Below are positions 55,406 to 63,841 of a DNA stretch of 64,000 bases, in pieces. Each line of letters starts with the position of its first letter. Within the stretch, counting starts at the first letter, position 1. The notes beneath the pieces were generated by a model. The model was not told the DNA's origin. It searched no databases and saw only the letters and a program-made list of their open reading frames with translations. The position numbers and the translations under genes are program-made. Source of the stretch: Paenibacillus apiarius (GTDB lineage Bacteria > Bacillota > Bacilli > Paenibacillales > Paenibacillaceae); assembly GCF_017052585.1 (NCBI RefSeq), contig NZ_JAFFHZ010000001.1, positions 4,898,001-4,962,000 of the forward strand, in the 5' to 3' direction.

Positions 55406-55919
55406 ATGCTCGAAATACAACCAATTTCGTATAAGGATAAGCCAGTCCTGCAGAATTTAATACAACTTTATCGATACGACTCGAGTGAGTTTGATGGTCA
55501 TGCTCTTTCTCAACACGGTCTATATCAATATAAATATTTGGATCATCAGTGGGCAGATGAATACCGACATCCTTTTTTGATTAAGATCGACGAAGAAATA
55601 GCAGGTTTCATCTTGGTAATAACAGGTGTCCCCAAAGAATTTGTTAAATTGAGTACAGCCAATGAGACAAATGTCATTAGTGATTTCTTTATTATGCGGA
55701 AGTTCAGAAGAAGGAATTATGGGAAGCAGGCGGCGTTCCGCCTTTTTGACAGATTTTCCTGGTGCATGGGAGATTAGACAAACAGAAACAAATATACAAG
55801 CCCATCAGTTTTGGAAAAGAGTAATTGATGAATATACGAAAGGAAATTACATAGAAATGCAACAAGATGACCGATGGCGGGGACCCGTTCAATGTTTTCA
55901 GAATGATAGTCATACGTGA
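55406..55919 (+). pseudogene. GNAT-like acetyltransferase, frameshifted (cassette)
   Basis: ATG 55406 follows GGAGGG. The N-terminal part MLEIQPISYKDKPVLQNLI to DFFIMRKFRRRNYGKQAAF shows the acetyl-CoA loop RRRNYGKQA. The frame shifts near 55757 and continues GAWEIRQTETNIQAHQFWKR to QNDSHT. About 170 residues if joined. One base error would restore it. Confidence 0.75.
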
Positions 55920-55957
55920 TGATGAGGAGGGACGGCGTGAACATAAGAACGTTATCG
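55910..55957 (+). repeat. attC-like site 14, degenerate
   Basis: Only GTCATAC at the 5' end and CGTGAACATAAGAAC-GTTATCG at the 3' end remain, with the core deleted. GTCATAC still resembles the complement of its cassette start GTTATATGA. Confidence 0.5.
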
Positions 55958-55995
55958 AAAATATCCGCAAAAAAATAAAAGAAAGGGAGTTGTCC

Positions 55996-56496
55996 ATGGA
56001 TCTTAAAGAAATCAATCAAAAATTAAAAGAAACAAGAGACGAATTACTTGAAATTGTTAATGCATTGAATGGAGATCAATTAAGCAAGCGTAAAGAACCA
56101 AACAGTTGGACTATAAGTCAGGTATGTCAACACTTAACAGAAGAATTATATGTCATGGCAATAAAGAAAGGATTAAAGAGTAAAGAAGATTCAGTTATAA
56201 AGAATAATCCACAATGGGGATTTTTAGTTGATAGAAGTAATAAGATAGAAGCTCCTGACATTGCTAAACCAGATGATGAATCTTTAGAAGGTAAAGAAAT
56301 AATTGAGAAACTAAATCATTCAAGAGAGAAGTTAAACGAAGTATTAAACACGGTAGAAGACCCATCACTGCTAAGCAGAAGACATTTTGTACACCCGGTT
56401 TTTAAAGAGATGTTCTTAATTGAATGGGTTAGATCGCTGTACTTGCATGAACAAAGACATATTAAACAAATTATTGAAATTAAAGATGGAATTTAA
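55996..56496 (+). CDS. DinB-superfamily protein (cassette)
   Basis: ATG 55996 follows GGGAG. 166 residues, a four-helix bundle. Metal-binding His residues sit in QVCQHLTEEL and LHEQRHIKQI, as in the DinB/YfiT family of putative metal-dependent thiol transferases or hydrolases. Its cassette start (GTTATCGA) pairs with CCGATAAC of site 15. Confidence 0.85.
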   Translation: MDLKEINQKLKETRDELLEIVNALNGDQLSKRKEPNSWTISQVCQHLTEELYVMAIKKGLKSKEDSVIKNNPQWGFLVDRSNKIEAPDIAKPDDESLEGKEIIEKLNHSREKLNEVLNTVEDPSLLSRRHFVHPVFKEMFLIEWVRSLYLHEQRHIKQIIEIKDGI

Positions 56497-56532
56497 GTAA
56501 GGCATTGCATATTCGAAGAAGGCGGATACATC

Positions 56533-56652
56533 CGATAACACCGTATCTATGCTGCGGGCTTCGCCCTTGGTTCGCAAGATGAGAGTGGTGAAGAAGATGA
56601 ATCCGCTCACAACCCTACGAGTGGCTAAGTCCGTCGGGTCCAGTAGACTATC
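56533..56652 (+). repeat. attC-like site 15, 3' end lost
   Basis: Begins CGATAAC-ACC-GTATCTATG and keeps the core CACAACCCTACGAG-GGCTAAGTCC, then breaks off near 56652 into unrelated sequence. This marks the present end of the array. Confidence 0.7.
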
Positions 56653-56994
56653 CATTCCGGCCTGGACGCGGAGGAAGCATGGCGGCTGCAGGTTCATCGC
56701 AGGTATCTGTATGACGACGGCCTCATGCAAGTGATGGAGGGCATAGTTCCGTTTGACGACCCGGACGGGGATCGGGAGGCCGCGCTTCAAACGCTCCGGA
56801 ATACTGGAACGGGGCCCCTTAGCGCTTCCTCCGGAAACACCTAATGGCAGACCATTTGGGACGACGCTGAAATTCCATATTGATCTATTTGTCGATGGAA
56901 TCGAGGACACGTTAGAGCCGACATTTGAGGTCATTCGTCATCTGAATCAATCGATAAAGCTAGCAAAAGAGCTGTACAAGATTCCGGTTAAATG
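56643..56994 (+). pseudogene. fragments of an unknown gene
   Basis: One frame reads LDAEEAWRLQVHRRYLYDDG to DREAALQTLRNTGTG, and another continues PPETPNGRPFGTTLKFHIDL to LYKIPVK. They look like two parts of one broken protein (shift near 56810). Not recognised. It directly joins the truncated last attC-like site. Confidence 0.4.
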
Positions 56995-57049
56995 AACATC
57001 TCCTGTGCCATATTGCATAAACAAAGCTTGAAGGAAAGCGGGAAATGAT

Positions 57050-57451
57050 ATGGGGATAGCATGTAAATTGAAATGCGGACATTGCACGTACCGCAGTAAT
57101 GTGTTTTTAGGTAACGGGTTTAGTTATTGTTATATAAGTTCGCTCTTGCCGGTAATGAAGAAGGAAGAGGATCGACAGCGGGCCGCCTCATTTATCCATG
57201 AAGACAGTGCGGTACATACCGCTTGCGATGTGATCTATGTGTGCGAGCAGTGCGGCTATCTTCATAATGACTTGTACTTGAGGATTCGCTCGGATACCGA
57301 TCAGTTTGAACTGCGTCATGTCTGCCCACGGTGCGCGGAGCCGCTGACGTCTGATCCGTTGAAAGAACTGTACCCGGAAGCAACAGTGCTGGCATGTCCG
57401 GAGTGCCGGAAAGAGAAGCTGGAGATTGAGCCTTACATGGATTGGGATTAG
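57050..57451 (+). CDS. zinc-ribbon protein of unknown function
   Basis: ATG 57050 follows GAAAGCGGGAAAT. 133 residues with several Cys pairs: KCGHCTY, VCEQCGYLH, VCPRCAEPL and ACPECRKEK, forming two or more zinc ribbons. The middle contains DLYLRIRSDTDQFELRHV. Such proteins often bind nucleic acid or a partner enzyme; no specific role can be given. GC content is higher than in the cassettes. Confidence 0.65.
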   Translation: MGIACKLKCGHCTYRSNVFLGNGFSYCYISSLLPVMKKEEDRQRAASFIHEDSAVHTACDVIYVCEQCGYLHNDLYLRIRSDTDQFELRHVCPRCAEPLTSDPLKELYPEATVLACPECRKEKLEIEPYMDWD

Positions 57452-57499
57452 TGAAGTTGATGCGCTTGACACAGATTCATATGTTAGGAGCGGGTCGGG

Positions 57500-57675
57500 A
57501 TGAAGTTAAGAACGGAATACACCTGTCCATTAGAACTGACGCATGATGTGACGAAGGGAAAATGGAAGCCCATTATTTTATGGCAACTCGGCAAAAATCC
57601 GATGTCGCTCTCCCAATTGGAAAAGGACATCCAAGGAATTACGCAGAAGATGCTGCTTGAGCATATTAACGTGGG
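57500..57675 (+). pseudogene. HxlR-family regulator fragment
   Basis: ATG 57500 gives YTCPLELTHDVTKGKWKPII then LWQLGKNPMSLSQLEKDIQG and ITQKML, the N-terminal winged helix of HxlR regulators. It is cut off by an IS3 fragment near 57675, losing the recognition wing and dimer helix. Confidence 0.75.
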
Positions 57676-57960
57676 CTCACCATATCAAGACGTCGAATTG
57701 GCCGTATCATGAAAGAGCAAGGCCTAGTTTCGACCTACACCGTGGCTCAATTCAAACCACAAAGAACTCCGTGTAACGAATCAAAACAGGCAAATGAACT
57801 GAATCGTCAGTTTCAACAAACAGAAGACAAACGTGTAGTTGTAAGCGACTTAACGTATGTAAAAGTGAAAAGCAGATGGCATTACATCTGTGTATTTGCC
57901 GAGCTCTTCAACCGAGAGATCATTGGCTCAAGTGCAGGGCCTAAATATCTTTACAGATAG
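57676..57960 (+). pseudogene. IS3-family (IS150-like) transposase fragment
   Basis: The frame reads RRRIGRIMKEQGLVSTYTVA, QFKPQRTPCNESKQANELNR and VVVSDLTYVKVKSRWHYICV, which includes the first catalytic Asp of the OrfB DDE domain. It breaks off after NREIIGSSAGP. No terminal repeats. Confidence 0.8.
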
Positions 57961-58110
57961 TGAGAATTAGACTTTCATTTAAGCGGCCCCTGAAATCAAA
58001 ACCGCGGCAAAATATAACCTTGTATTCAAGTTCCCGGATTCTATGCGTGAGCTTTACCGCTCATTGGAGATATCGCTTGATAGGGGGATTATTTGGCTTA
58101 GCTAATAGAA

Positions 58111-58139
58111 AAACACGCCGCTGTGACTGTGGCGTGTTT
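58111..58139 (-). terminator. terminator of the cyclase gene
   Basis: AAACACGCC and GGCGTGTTT pair over a short loop; on the minus strand the stem is followed by TTTTC. Confidence 0.8.
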
Positions 58140-58149
58140 CTTGTATCGC

Positions 58150-58887
58150 TTACGGCAAAATGGCAAATGACCGTACCGGAAATCCAGACGCTTTGTCTGG
58201 TTTGGGCACAATGTTAAAAATGATGGCGCCTGTTGCAGGCACTTTATCCAAATTCTTTAATAGCTCGACTTGGTAGGCGTCTTGCTCGAGAACGTAATAC
58301 TCGGCTAGTAGGGCGCCGTTTTTTTGATAGTCGATGCTTGCGTCCGTATCGAACGTTTCATGGCCGACTGCTTTGATTTTTCTTTCCTGAAATAAGAATT
58401 GAAGTGCTGAGAGCGACCAGCCGGGTGCATGGTTATTGCCGTCCGCATCTTTGTTATTAAAAGCTTCTTTATCCGGCCAGCGCTTGCTCCAATCGGTTCG
58501 CAGAGCGACGAAGGAACCTTCCTCGATTGTGCCGTGCTCCGCTTCAAATTGCAAAATGTCTTCTACGCTGAGCGAATAGTCATTGTTTTCTTCCGCTTCT
58601 TTGGATTTGTCGATAACAACAAGAGGCAGGACCAATTCCTTCAAATCGAGCTCATCCAAATAACGTTTGTTCCGAACAAAATGAATGGGAGCATCCAAAT
58701 GAGTTCCGTACTGCCCGGCGAACGTAAAGCTTTGCGCAAAAAAACCGTCATCATGGTTGAACAATGTAGTAAACTGGGCATCGGCAAAAGCGGAAAAATG
58801 AGGAGAGTCCGGACCGAAAGCATGCGTCAGATCAACCCATTCCTTTTCTTTTAATAGTTGAAACGCTCTGATTAATTCGTTTGCCAT
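58150..58887 (-). CDS. cyclase-family hydrolase
   Basis: ATG 58887 follows GAGGTGG. 245 residues. The metal-binding motif is QYGTHLDAPIHF (family HGTHxDxPxH), with WVDLTHAFGPDSPHF near the start and a later HETFDTDAS. This family includes bacterial kynurenine formamidase and other metal-dependent amidases or cyclases; residues here do not fix the substrate. Stands alone with its own terminator. Confidence 0.88.
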   Translation of the reverse strand: MANELIRAFQLLKEKEWVDLTHAFGPDSPHFSAFADAQFTTLFNHDDGFFAQSFTFAGQYGTHLDAPIHFVRNKRYLDELDLKELVLPLVVIDKSKEAEENNDYSLSVEDILQFEAEHGTIEEGSFVALRTDWSKRWPDKEAFNNKDADGNNHAPGWSLSALQFLFQERKIKAVGHETFDTDASIDYQKNGALLAEYYVLEQDAYQVELLKNLDKVPATGAIIFNIVPKPDKASGFPVRSFAILP

Positions 58888-59030
58888 CTGACCACCTCAT
58901 CTTATTTACTTTGTTTACAGATCATTTATATAGAAATGCTTCCTTTGCTGAGTACAGTTATTTTACATGATTTTATATCCGAGTATCAAGATGTGATTTA
59001 TGAATTTTAGGGTAGGAGGCTCACGCAAAA

Positions 59031-59056
59031 GAAGCCATCCCCCTAGGGATGGCTTC
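59031..59056 (-). terminator. terminator of the aldo/keto reductase gene
   Basis: GAAGCCATCCC and GGGATGGCTTC form an 11-bp stem with a 4-base loop, 17 bp beyond the stop; TTTTGC follows on the minus strand. Confidence 0.85.
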
Positions 59057-59072
59057 GGAGCGAAATAAGCAA

Positions 59073-60008
59073 TTACGCTTGGAAAATCTGATCAATCCGC
59101 TCGATCTCCTTCGGAGTAAGCCGGACGGACAAGGTCTTCAGGTTGTTCAGCACCTGCTCCGGCCGCTTGGCGCCCGGAATGAGCGCGTCGATAGCGTCCC
59201 GGGTCAAATACCAGGCCAGCACGACATGCGCCACTTCGGCCTGCTTCTCCTCCGCAATCTGCCGGACTTGCTCCACCTTCTCCAGATTCGCGGCGAACGC
59301 CTCGCCCTGGAACATCGGGCTGCGGGCGCGTCCGTCCGAGAACTGCGAATCCTTCGTATACTTGCCGCCCAGCAAACCTGATGCCAGAGGGAAGTAAGGG
59401 ATAAACGAAATGCCGTTCTCCACCGCATAAGGAAGAAGATCACGCTCTTTGTCGCGCTTGATCAGGTTGTATTCGTCCTGGATGACGTCGACGTAGCCGT
59501 CCTTGTTCGCTTCCCGCAATTGCTCGATGGTGAAGTTGGATACGCCGATCGCCCGAATTTTCCCTTCGTCCTTCAGCTTCTTCAGCGCGCCCACGGCCTC
59601 GTCCTTCGGGGTCCGTTCATCTGGAAAGTGAATGTAGAACAAGTCGATGTAGTCAGACTGAAGACGCCGCAGGCTGCTCTCGACGGCGGCCGTCAGGAAG
59701 GCGGGAGAGTTATCGAGCTCCACTTTGCCGTCCACGAACTTGTGCGCCCCTTTGGTGGCGATCACGATGTCCGATCGGTTGCTCCTCTCCTTGATCACTT
59801 CGCCGATAAGCTGCTCGGAGTGCTCCGGCCCGTAGATGAACGCCGTGTCCAGAAAGTCGATGCCCTGATCGAAGGCCGTACGGACGACCTCCTTGCCTGT
59901 CTCATCGTTCAAGTTGGGGTGAATGTTATGTCCCCCGACCGCGTTGGCGCCAAGCCCAATCGGATTAACCCATAAGTCCGTCTTGCCGATGCGCGTCTTC
60001 TGCGTCAT
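59073..60008 (-). CDS. aldo/keto reductase
   Basis: ATG 60008 follows AGTGAAGGGGAA. 311 residues of TIM-barrel type. Catalytic tetrad: Asp in FLDTAFIYG, Tyr in the same segment, Lys in IATKGAH, His in FYIHFPDE. The NADPH-binding end is [14 protein letters not shown]. It reduces an aldehyde or ketone, substrate unknown; closest in style to YhdN/IolS proteins. High GC suggests a core-type gene. Confidence 0.93.
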   Translation of the reverse strand: MTQKTRIGKTDLWVNPIGLGANAVGGHNIHPNLNDETGKEVVRTAFDQGIDFLDTAFIYGPEHSEQLIGEVIKERSNRSDIVIATKGAHKFVDGKVELDNSPAFLTAAVESSLRRLQSDYIDLFYIHFPDERTPKDEAVGALKKLKDEGKIRAIGVSNFTIEQLREANKDGYVDVIQDEYNLIKRDKERDLLPYAVENGISFIPYFPLASGLLGGKYTKDSQFSDGRARSPMFQGEAFAANLEKVEQVRQIAEEKQAEVAHVVLAWYLTRDAIDALIPGAKRPEQVLNNLKTLSVRLTPKEIERIDQIFQA

Positions 60009-60376
60009 TCCCCTTCACTCCTTTGTTCGATATGCCTTCAGTATAGCAGTTGCGGATCGCCACTGGCAAACGAAGGAAAAACATATCCATGCATCATTTT
60101 GCCAAGTTCGCCATACTTGCGCCCTGTCGTGTGGTATTAAAGATGCGAAGATAGTAACCAAGAGGCCGAGCGGGCAGCAGCTCGAACGGCGCTCCCATCT
60201 TCCGGCTATTGCTAACCTTCCTTCTCCTTCCTTTACCATGGTTTAGGGTAGCAGCTTTCCGGAAGATGGCAGACTGGAGTCGCCAGGCTATCGTCTTTCT
60301 TCCTTCTACAACAACTTGGGTGATTAGAGGGGCGGCTTTCCTGGCGATGCAGTTCAATGGAAAGGGGTATGCCATT
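60009..60376. other. gap upstream of the aldo/keto reductase
   Basis: The reductase promoter should lie at 60009-60080 on the minus strand. Elsewhere a plus-strand frame is open from 60209 but codes for low-likelihood sequence and has no ribosome binding site. Nothing else recognised. Confidence 0.3.
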
Positions 60377-60997
60377 ATGCAGAACGACATTTATTTGCGC
60401 AGAAGCCGGAAAATAATCGTGGTCCCGGAACAATCAAAGCTTCCGGACGCGCAGTTGGCGACGGCAATGAAAAATATAGCGGCACTCGGCTTCACCTGCT
60501 CTCCCGCACTGCTTGCGGCTCTCCGCACACTATCGGAGGTTTCGTTTATCAGGTGGTACAAAGCATTGATCCATAGCTTGCAAAAGTTCGTTGGGGCACA
60601 TGTTCCATATCGGCCGATGTATCCGAATTTCCCGGAGCAATTCATGGAAGCAAGCGATGCCGAGTTATATTTAAATGCATGGTATCACTATGTGACGAAT
60701 GAAGTGCCTGAGATGGAGTCGATCAATCAGGAGATATTGCAGGCTAAGGTGAAGCTGGACATGATCGAGCTCGGCAGCGAGGAGGACTTCCGCCAGTTAA
60801 TGCGTCAGCTGATGAAAGCCAATACTTCCATCTCGGACACGGACAAACAGGAGCTGGAGGGAATGGATAAACCGAAGCAGCCGGATTATGTGGGCCACTG
60901 GGCAGAGGCATCGATCCGGAGAGTCATGGACGCGGGAATTATGAGTGGCCGTAACACTGGATTCGCGCCGAATGAACCGAGGTGGCCGTGGTGTTGA
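60377..60997 (+). pseudogene. chimeric remnant ending in an SLH motif
   Basis: ATG 60377 follows AAAGGGG. 206 residues. The first 110 (NDIYLRRSRKIIVVPEQSKL, TAMKNIAALGF, YPNFPEQFMEASDAELYLNA) look like the N-terminus of a larger cytosolic protein family seen near tellurium-resistance-type genes. The last 30 residues, HWAEASIRRVMDAGIMSGRN and FAPNEP, are an S-layer homology repeat cut short. Two unrelated genes seem to have been joined by deletion. The C-terminal part of the first family may be at 62678. Confidence 0.5.
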
Positions 60998-61035
60998 AAC
61001 CTTGAAAGGCACGAAGCCAATCAAGGTCATTTAGA

Positions 61036-61329
61036 CTAAGCATGAATTGATGCCCAATTTTTAAATATCTCCAGTATCTCTCTAAGATTGTTTGGTCCAC
61101 CGTATCCCTTAAAAGTATTTTCTTCTACAAAACAATGAATCCAATCGTTATTGCTACGTTCTACAATTGTTTTTGTATATTCCTTTTCCTCTAGATTGGT
61201 TTCATTTAAACTAATTTCTACAGACCAACCGGGGTTATCCAATGTGGCAATTCTTAGACCATAACTATGCTCCCAGTCGTTATCGCAGTTTTGTAAAAAC
61301 CAATTCTCCAACCAAATTATTATATCCAT
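61036..61329 (-). CDS. Imm53-type immunity protein
   Basis: 97 residues starting MDIIIWLENWFLQNCDNDWE and containing RIATLDNPGWSVEISL and GYGGPNNLREILEIF, the pattern of the Imm53 immunity family of polymorphic toxin systems. It begins 7 bp after the toxin stop, in the same direction, and should bind and neutralise the adjacent toxin in the cytosol. Confidence 0.82.
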   Translation of the reverse strand: MDIIIWLENWFLQNCDNDWEHSYGLRIATLDNPGWSVEISLNETNLEEKEYTKTIVERSNNDWIHCFVEENTFKGYGGPNNLREILEIFKNWASIHA

Positions 61330-61336
61330 TCTTAAA

Positions 61337-62221
61337 TCACCACTTCATAGGGGTTTCTTTCCCGGATTTTCTAGGTTCTCTAACTCCTCCCGGAGTCTTT
61401 GGGTCATGGACGTGTGGTTCTCTAACCTTTTGACCAGTTACTTTGTTAAAATGACCATCGCCTTTACCAACACCGTCATATCGTTTTACTTGTTCCCACT
61501 TATTTGGGTTATTTGGATTCGTTTGTGGTTTATACGTTGAGTAGTTTGTTACATTTCCATTAGAGTCTCGTTTAAATGTAGTGTGTGCTCCAGCTGCGGA
61601 GTTATCAGGTTTTAGATTGTTTGTTCCTCTTCCAACATTACTAATTCCCCCTTTAGACGCCCAGCTAGAGCCTCCACCTCCCCCTGTAGGTGCCGTCATT
61701 ATCGGTCTTGTGCCGGGCCCTCCGCAATTATGTGTCCATATTTTCAACTCTGTGACGAAATAATTATGTACTCCTTCGACCCGGAAGTTATAAACGGTCG
61801 TCCTATCATTCTTGATTTCAATACGGTCAATCGGATACGGATTGCCTTCTGGATTCTGAAGCGGGTCTCCTGTCTTTAGAAACCTTGCCTCTATCCAACC
61901 ATGGCCGGGCACCCAAAATGGATGCTCCCCGGTTGTCGTTATTGTAATTCCTTTGACAGTAATGTGATACGTCTCATACGCCTGTCTCTGAAATAACTCA
62001 ACAACTGCATTATATCCTGTTTTTCCTGTAAGTTCATCCTTCGTTAGAACAAAATCACCGATGCGGATTTGTTCTATAGGCTTGAATCCTGTCTTCGTTT
62101 GTACAGGCGTGCCGGCAGAGAAGCAATGCAAATTACAATTAGCGATGGATTGCGCAGAAGCAAGAGGAATACTTGTGAATGAAAGGATAAAAAATAACAT
62201 CAAGGCAATAAATTTTTTCAT
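61337..62221 (-). CDS. secreted HINT-domain polymorphic toxin
   Basis: ATG 62221 follows AAGGAG. 294 residues. A Sec signal peptide (MKKFIALMLFFILSF to SAQS) is followed by a complete HINT self-cleavage domain: CFSAGTPVQTKTGFKPIEQI, GEHPFW, and VHNYFVTELKIWTHNC with the terminal His-Asn-Cys. After a Gly-rich linker comes a toxin domain with GAHTTFKRDSNG, YKPQTNPNNPNKWE, RYDGVGKGDGHFN and PHVHDPKTPGGVREP, matching the toxin-24 (Ntox24) pattern, a predicted nuclease. There is no large delivery domain, so the HINT cut should release the toxin outside the cell. Its immunity gene follows directly. Confidence 0.88.
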   Translation of the reverse strand: MKKFIALMLFFILSFTSIPLASAQSIANCNLHCFSAGTPVQTKTGFKPIEQIRIGDFVLTKDELTGKTGYNAVVELFQRQAYETYHITVKGITITTTGEHPFWVPGHGWIEARFLKTGDPLQNPEGNPYPIDRIEIKNDRTTVYNFRVEGVHNYFVTELKIWTHNCGGPGTRPIMTAPTGGGGGSSWASKGGISNVGRGTNNLKPDNSAAGAHTTFKRDSNGNVTNYSTYKPQTNPNNPNKWEQVKRYDGVGKGDGHFNKVTGQKVREPHVHDPKTPGGVREPRKSGKETPMKW

Positions 62222-62677
62222 GTTCTTCTCCTTCTCGTAAAAATAATCAATAGGATACTGCATTCATGATTGGTTACGGAATGTTGTAGTCCATGCACTT
62301 CATGTCCATGCTCGGGTTGAGATCAAGCAAACAGACAATAATCATTTCTTTCCCCCCTTATCTCGCGTCACACAGCAAGAATCGTCTATCTACGGTGCTG
62401 GATGACAGATGGAAAATATATTGTTAAAAAATGATGTTTTTGAGTATAACAAAAATGGTGATTTATGTATTTAAAGTTTTGTAATAATTACCTAATTGAT
62501 GGATTTGTATTGTGGAAGTGCTAGAGGATCGAAATTTGAAGCAGATAGAGAAATAGCTTATATTGTAGATCTATCGGTTCACTGATGCAAACAAGAGCCG
62601 TAGGGAAAGCATTCTACGGCCTCTTTTATAAATCCCCATTGTAAGCCGGAAGTCGCAATTACGAAGGGGGCGCTGGC
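62222..62677. other. gap with a terminator-like hairpin
   Basis: Upstream region of the toxin gene (minus strand). A stem AAGAGCCGTAG/CTACGGCCTCTT at 62592-62625, followed by TTTTAT, looks like a terminator for a plus-strand transcript whose gene is gone. Otherwise nothing recognised. Confidence 0.45.
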
Positions 62678-63097
62678 GTGAGGGTTTGCTTCGCTGGCTG
62701 GATGATGCGTCAGCATCCGAATTCGGGGGAAGTGTTCGATCCTGCAACCGTAGTAGATCGCATTGACAAGACCGCCAACACGCAGATAGCCATTCCAGCA
62801 ATACTGGATTTGGCGGATCACACCGTGATTTGGTGCGATCTTGCTTTGACCCGTAATCCGAATTTCTATAATAATGTGGAAGGACATCAGACTGGAGTTG
62901 TCGCCATGGGCAAAGCGATGACTATGACAGCCAAGCCCAATCTGTATGATTTATTCCGTCTGCATGCGCTGGCGCGCGGACAGCTTGTAGAGCGGGAAGA
63001 GGAGGCGCAGATGGTATTTGCCCTTCAGCGCGGGATCACTCCGTTCGATATGGAGGAGATTATGGCGTCGTTCCTGGCTTCGTTCCTGGCTTCGTAG
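62678..63097 (+). pseudogene. C-terminal fragment of a large cytosolic protein
   Basis: 139 residues containing VFDPATVVDRIDKTANTQIA, VIWCDLALTRNPNFYNNVEG, VVAMGKAMTMTAKPNLYDLF and GITPFDMEEIM, ending in a duplicated SFLA. It resembles the C-terminus of large proteins near TerD-type loci and lacks its N-terminus. With the fragment at 60377 it could be the other end of a gene split by the toxin/immunity pair, but that is unproven. Confidence 0.45.
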
Positions 63098-63239
63098 GGG
63101 GCAGCAGCGGTTTGTGTGTAACATCTTCGTGGAACGCAGGAAACGGTCGGAGAGATTAGGGGCCGTCCCATTTCTGTCCTTTCTATCATTTACTCCTATT
63201 TGTATTTGTGAAAGTCAGCTTCCTGATTTGGATTTTTGT

Positions 63240-63540
63240 GAGGCCAGATAACTTGAAAATATTTGCTTGTGATATACTGAGAAAGACATGAGACGCGGCT
63301 TGGTGCAAACTAGGGAGTATCAAGATATAAAAATGAAATAAAAATGCTGAAAACGGCCAGGTGCGAATGTGAAGCTCACATGAAATCCCGGGGGGATTCG
63401 CACTAATTTTCTTGACATATTATCCAATAAAGTTGATGGAAGCTGATTTGTTGAAGTTTATTTCAATCTAATTTGCTCATTTCCTATGAATTTTTAGTAA
63501 GAAACTGATTGCTTTGTTATATCTTATGCTATTTTTCGCT
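63240..63540 (+). promoter_or_regulatory. CRISPR leader
   Basis: An AT-rich leader stands before the array. At 63360-63404 is GGTGCGAATGTGAAGCTCAC then GAAATCC and ATTCGCAC, an inverted-repeat segment characteristic of the region between cas2 and type I-C arrays. TTGACA at 63413-63418 could be the array promoter's -35. No cas2 or other cas gene precedes it. Confidence 0.7.
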
Positions 63541-63778
63541 GTCGCATCCTATGCGGATGCGTGGATTGAAATACATGAGCCAGACGGCCCAAGAAGTAAT
63601 GATTGAGGAGTCGCATCCTATGCGGATGCGTGGATTGAAATTCTGATATCTCCCGTAGCACCCCATAGACCAGCACCGTCGCATCCTATGCGGATGCGTG
63701 GATTGAAATCGCGTTCAAGCCAGTATGTCGGCGCACCATGCTTGTGTCGCATCCCATGCGGATGGCGTGGATTGAAAT
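63541..63778 (+). CRISPR. short type I-C-like CRISPR array, 4 repeats, 3 spacers
   Basis: Repeats at 63541-63572, 63610-63641, 63678-63709 and 63746-63778 begin GTCGCATCC and end GTGGATTGAAAT, the signature of type I-C. The first three are identical (32 bp). The last has one substitution and an extra G (33 bp), marking the leader-distal end. Spacers are 37, 36 and 36 bp. The first spacer encodes MSQTAQEVMIEE in one frame, as a phage gene might. No spacer matches elsewhere in the window by eye. Confidence 0.96.
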
Positions 63779-63795
63779 TAAATCACAAAGAAATC

Positions 63796-63841
63796 AAAAA
63801 GAGCGTTTTAGCCCATGGACAGGCTTGAAACGCTCTTTTTG
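63796..63841. terminator. bidirectional terminator after the CRISPR array
   Basis: AAAAAGAGCGTTT and AAACGCTCTTTTT form a long stem with an inner GCC/GGC pair and an A-run/T-run on each side. Confidence 0.85.

Noticed and set aside
40308..56652. Reading the repeats as riboswitches, group II introns or REP elements
   Set aside because: The repeats bound single genes one by one and have GTTRRRY-like ends complementary to cassette starts. No intron domain V or known aptamer core is seen.
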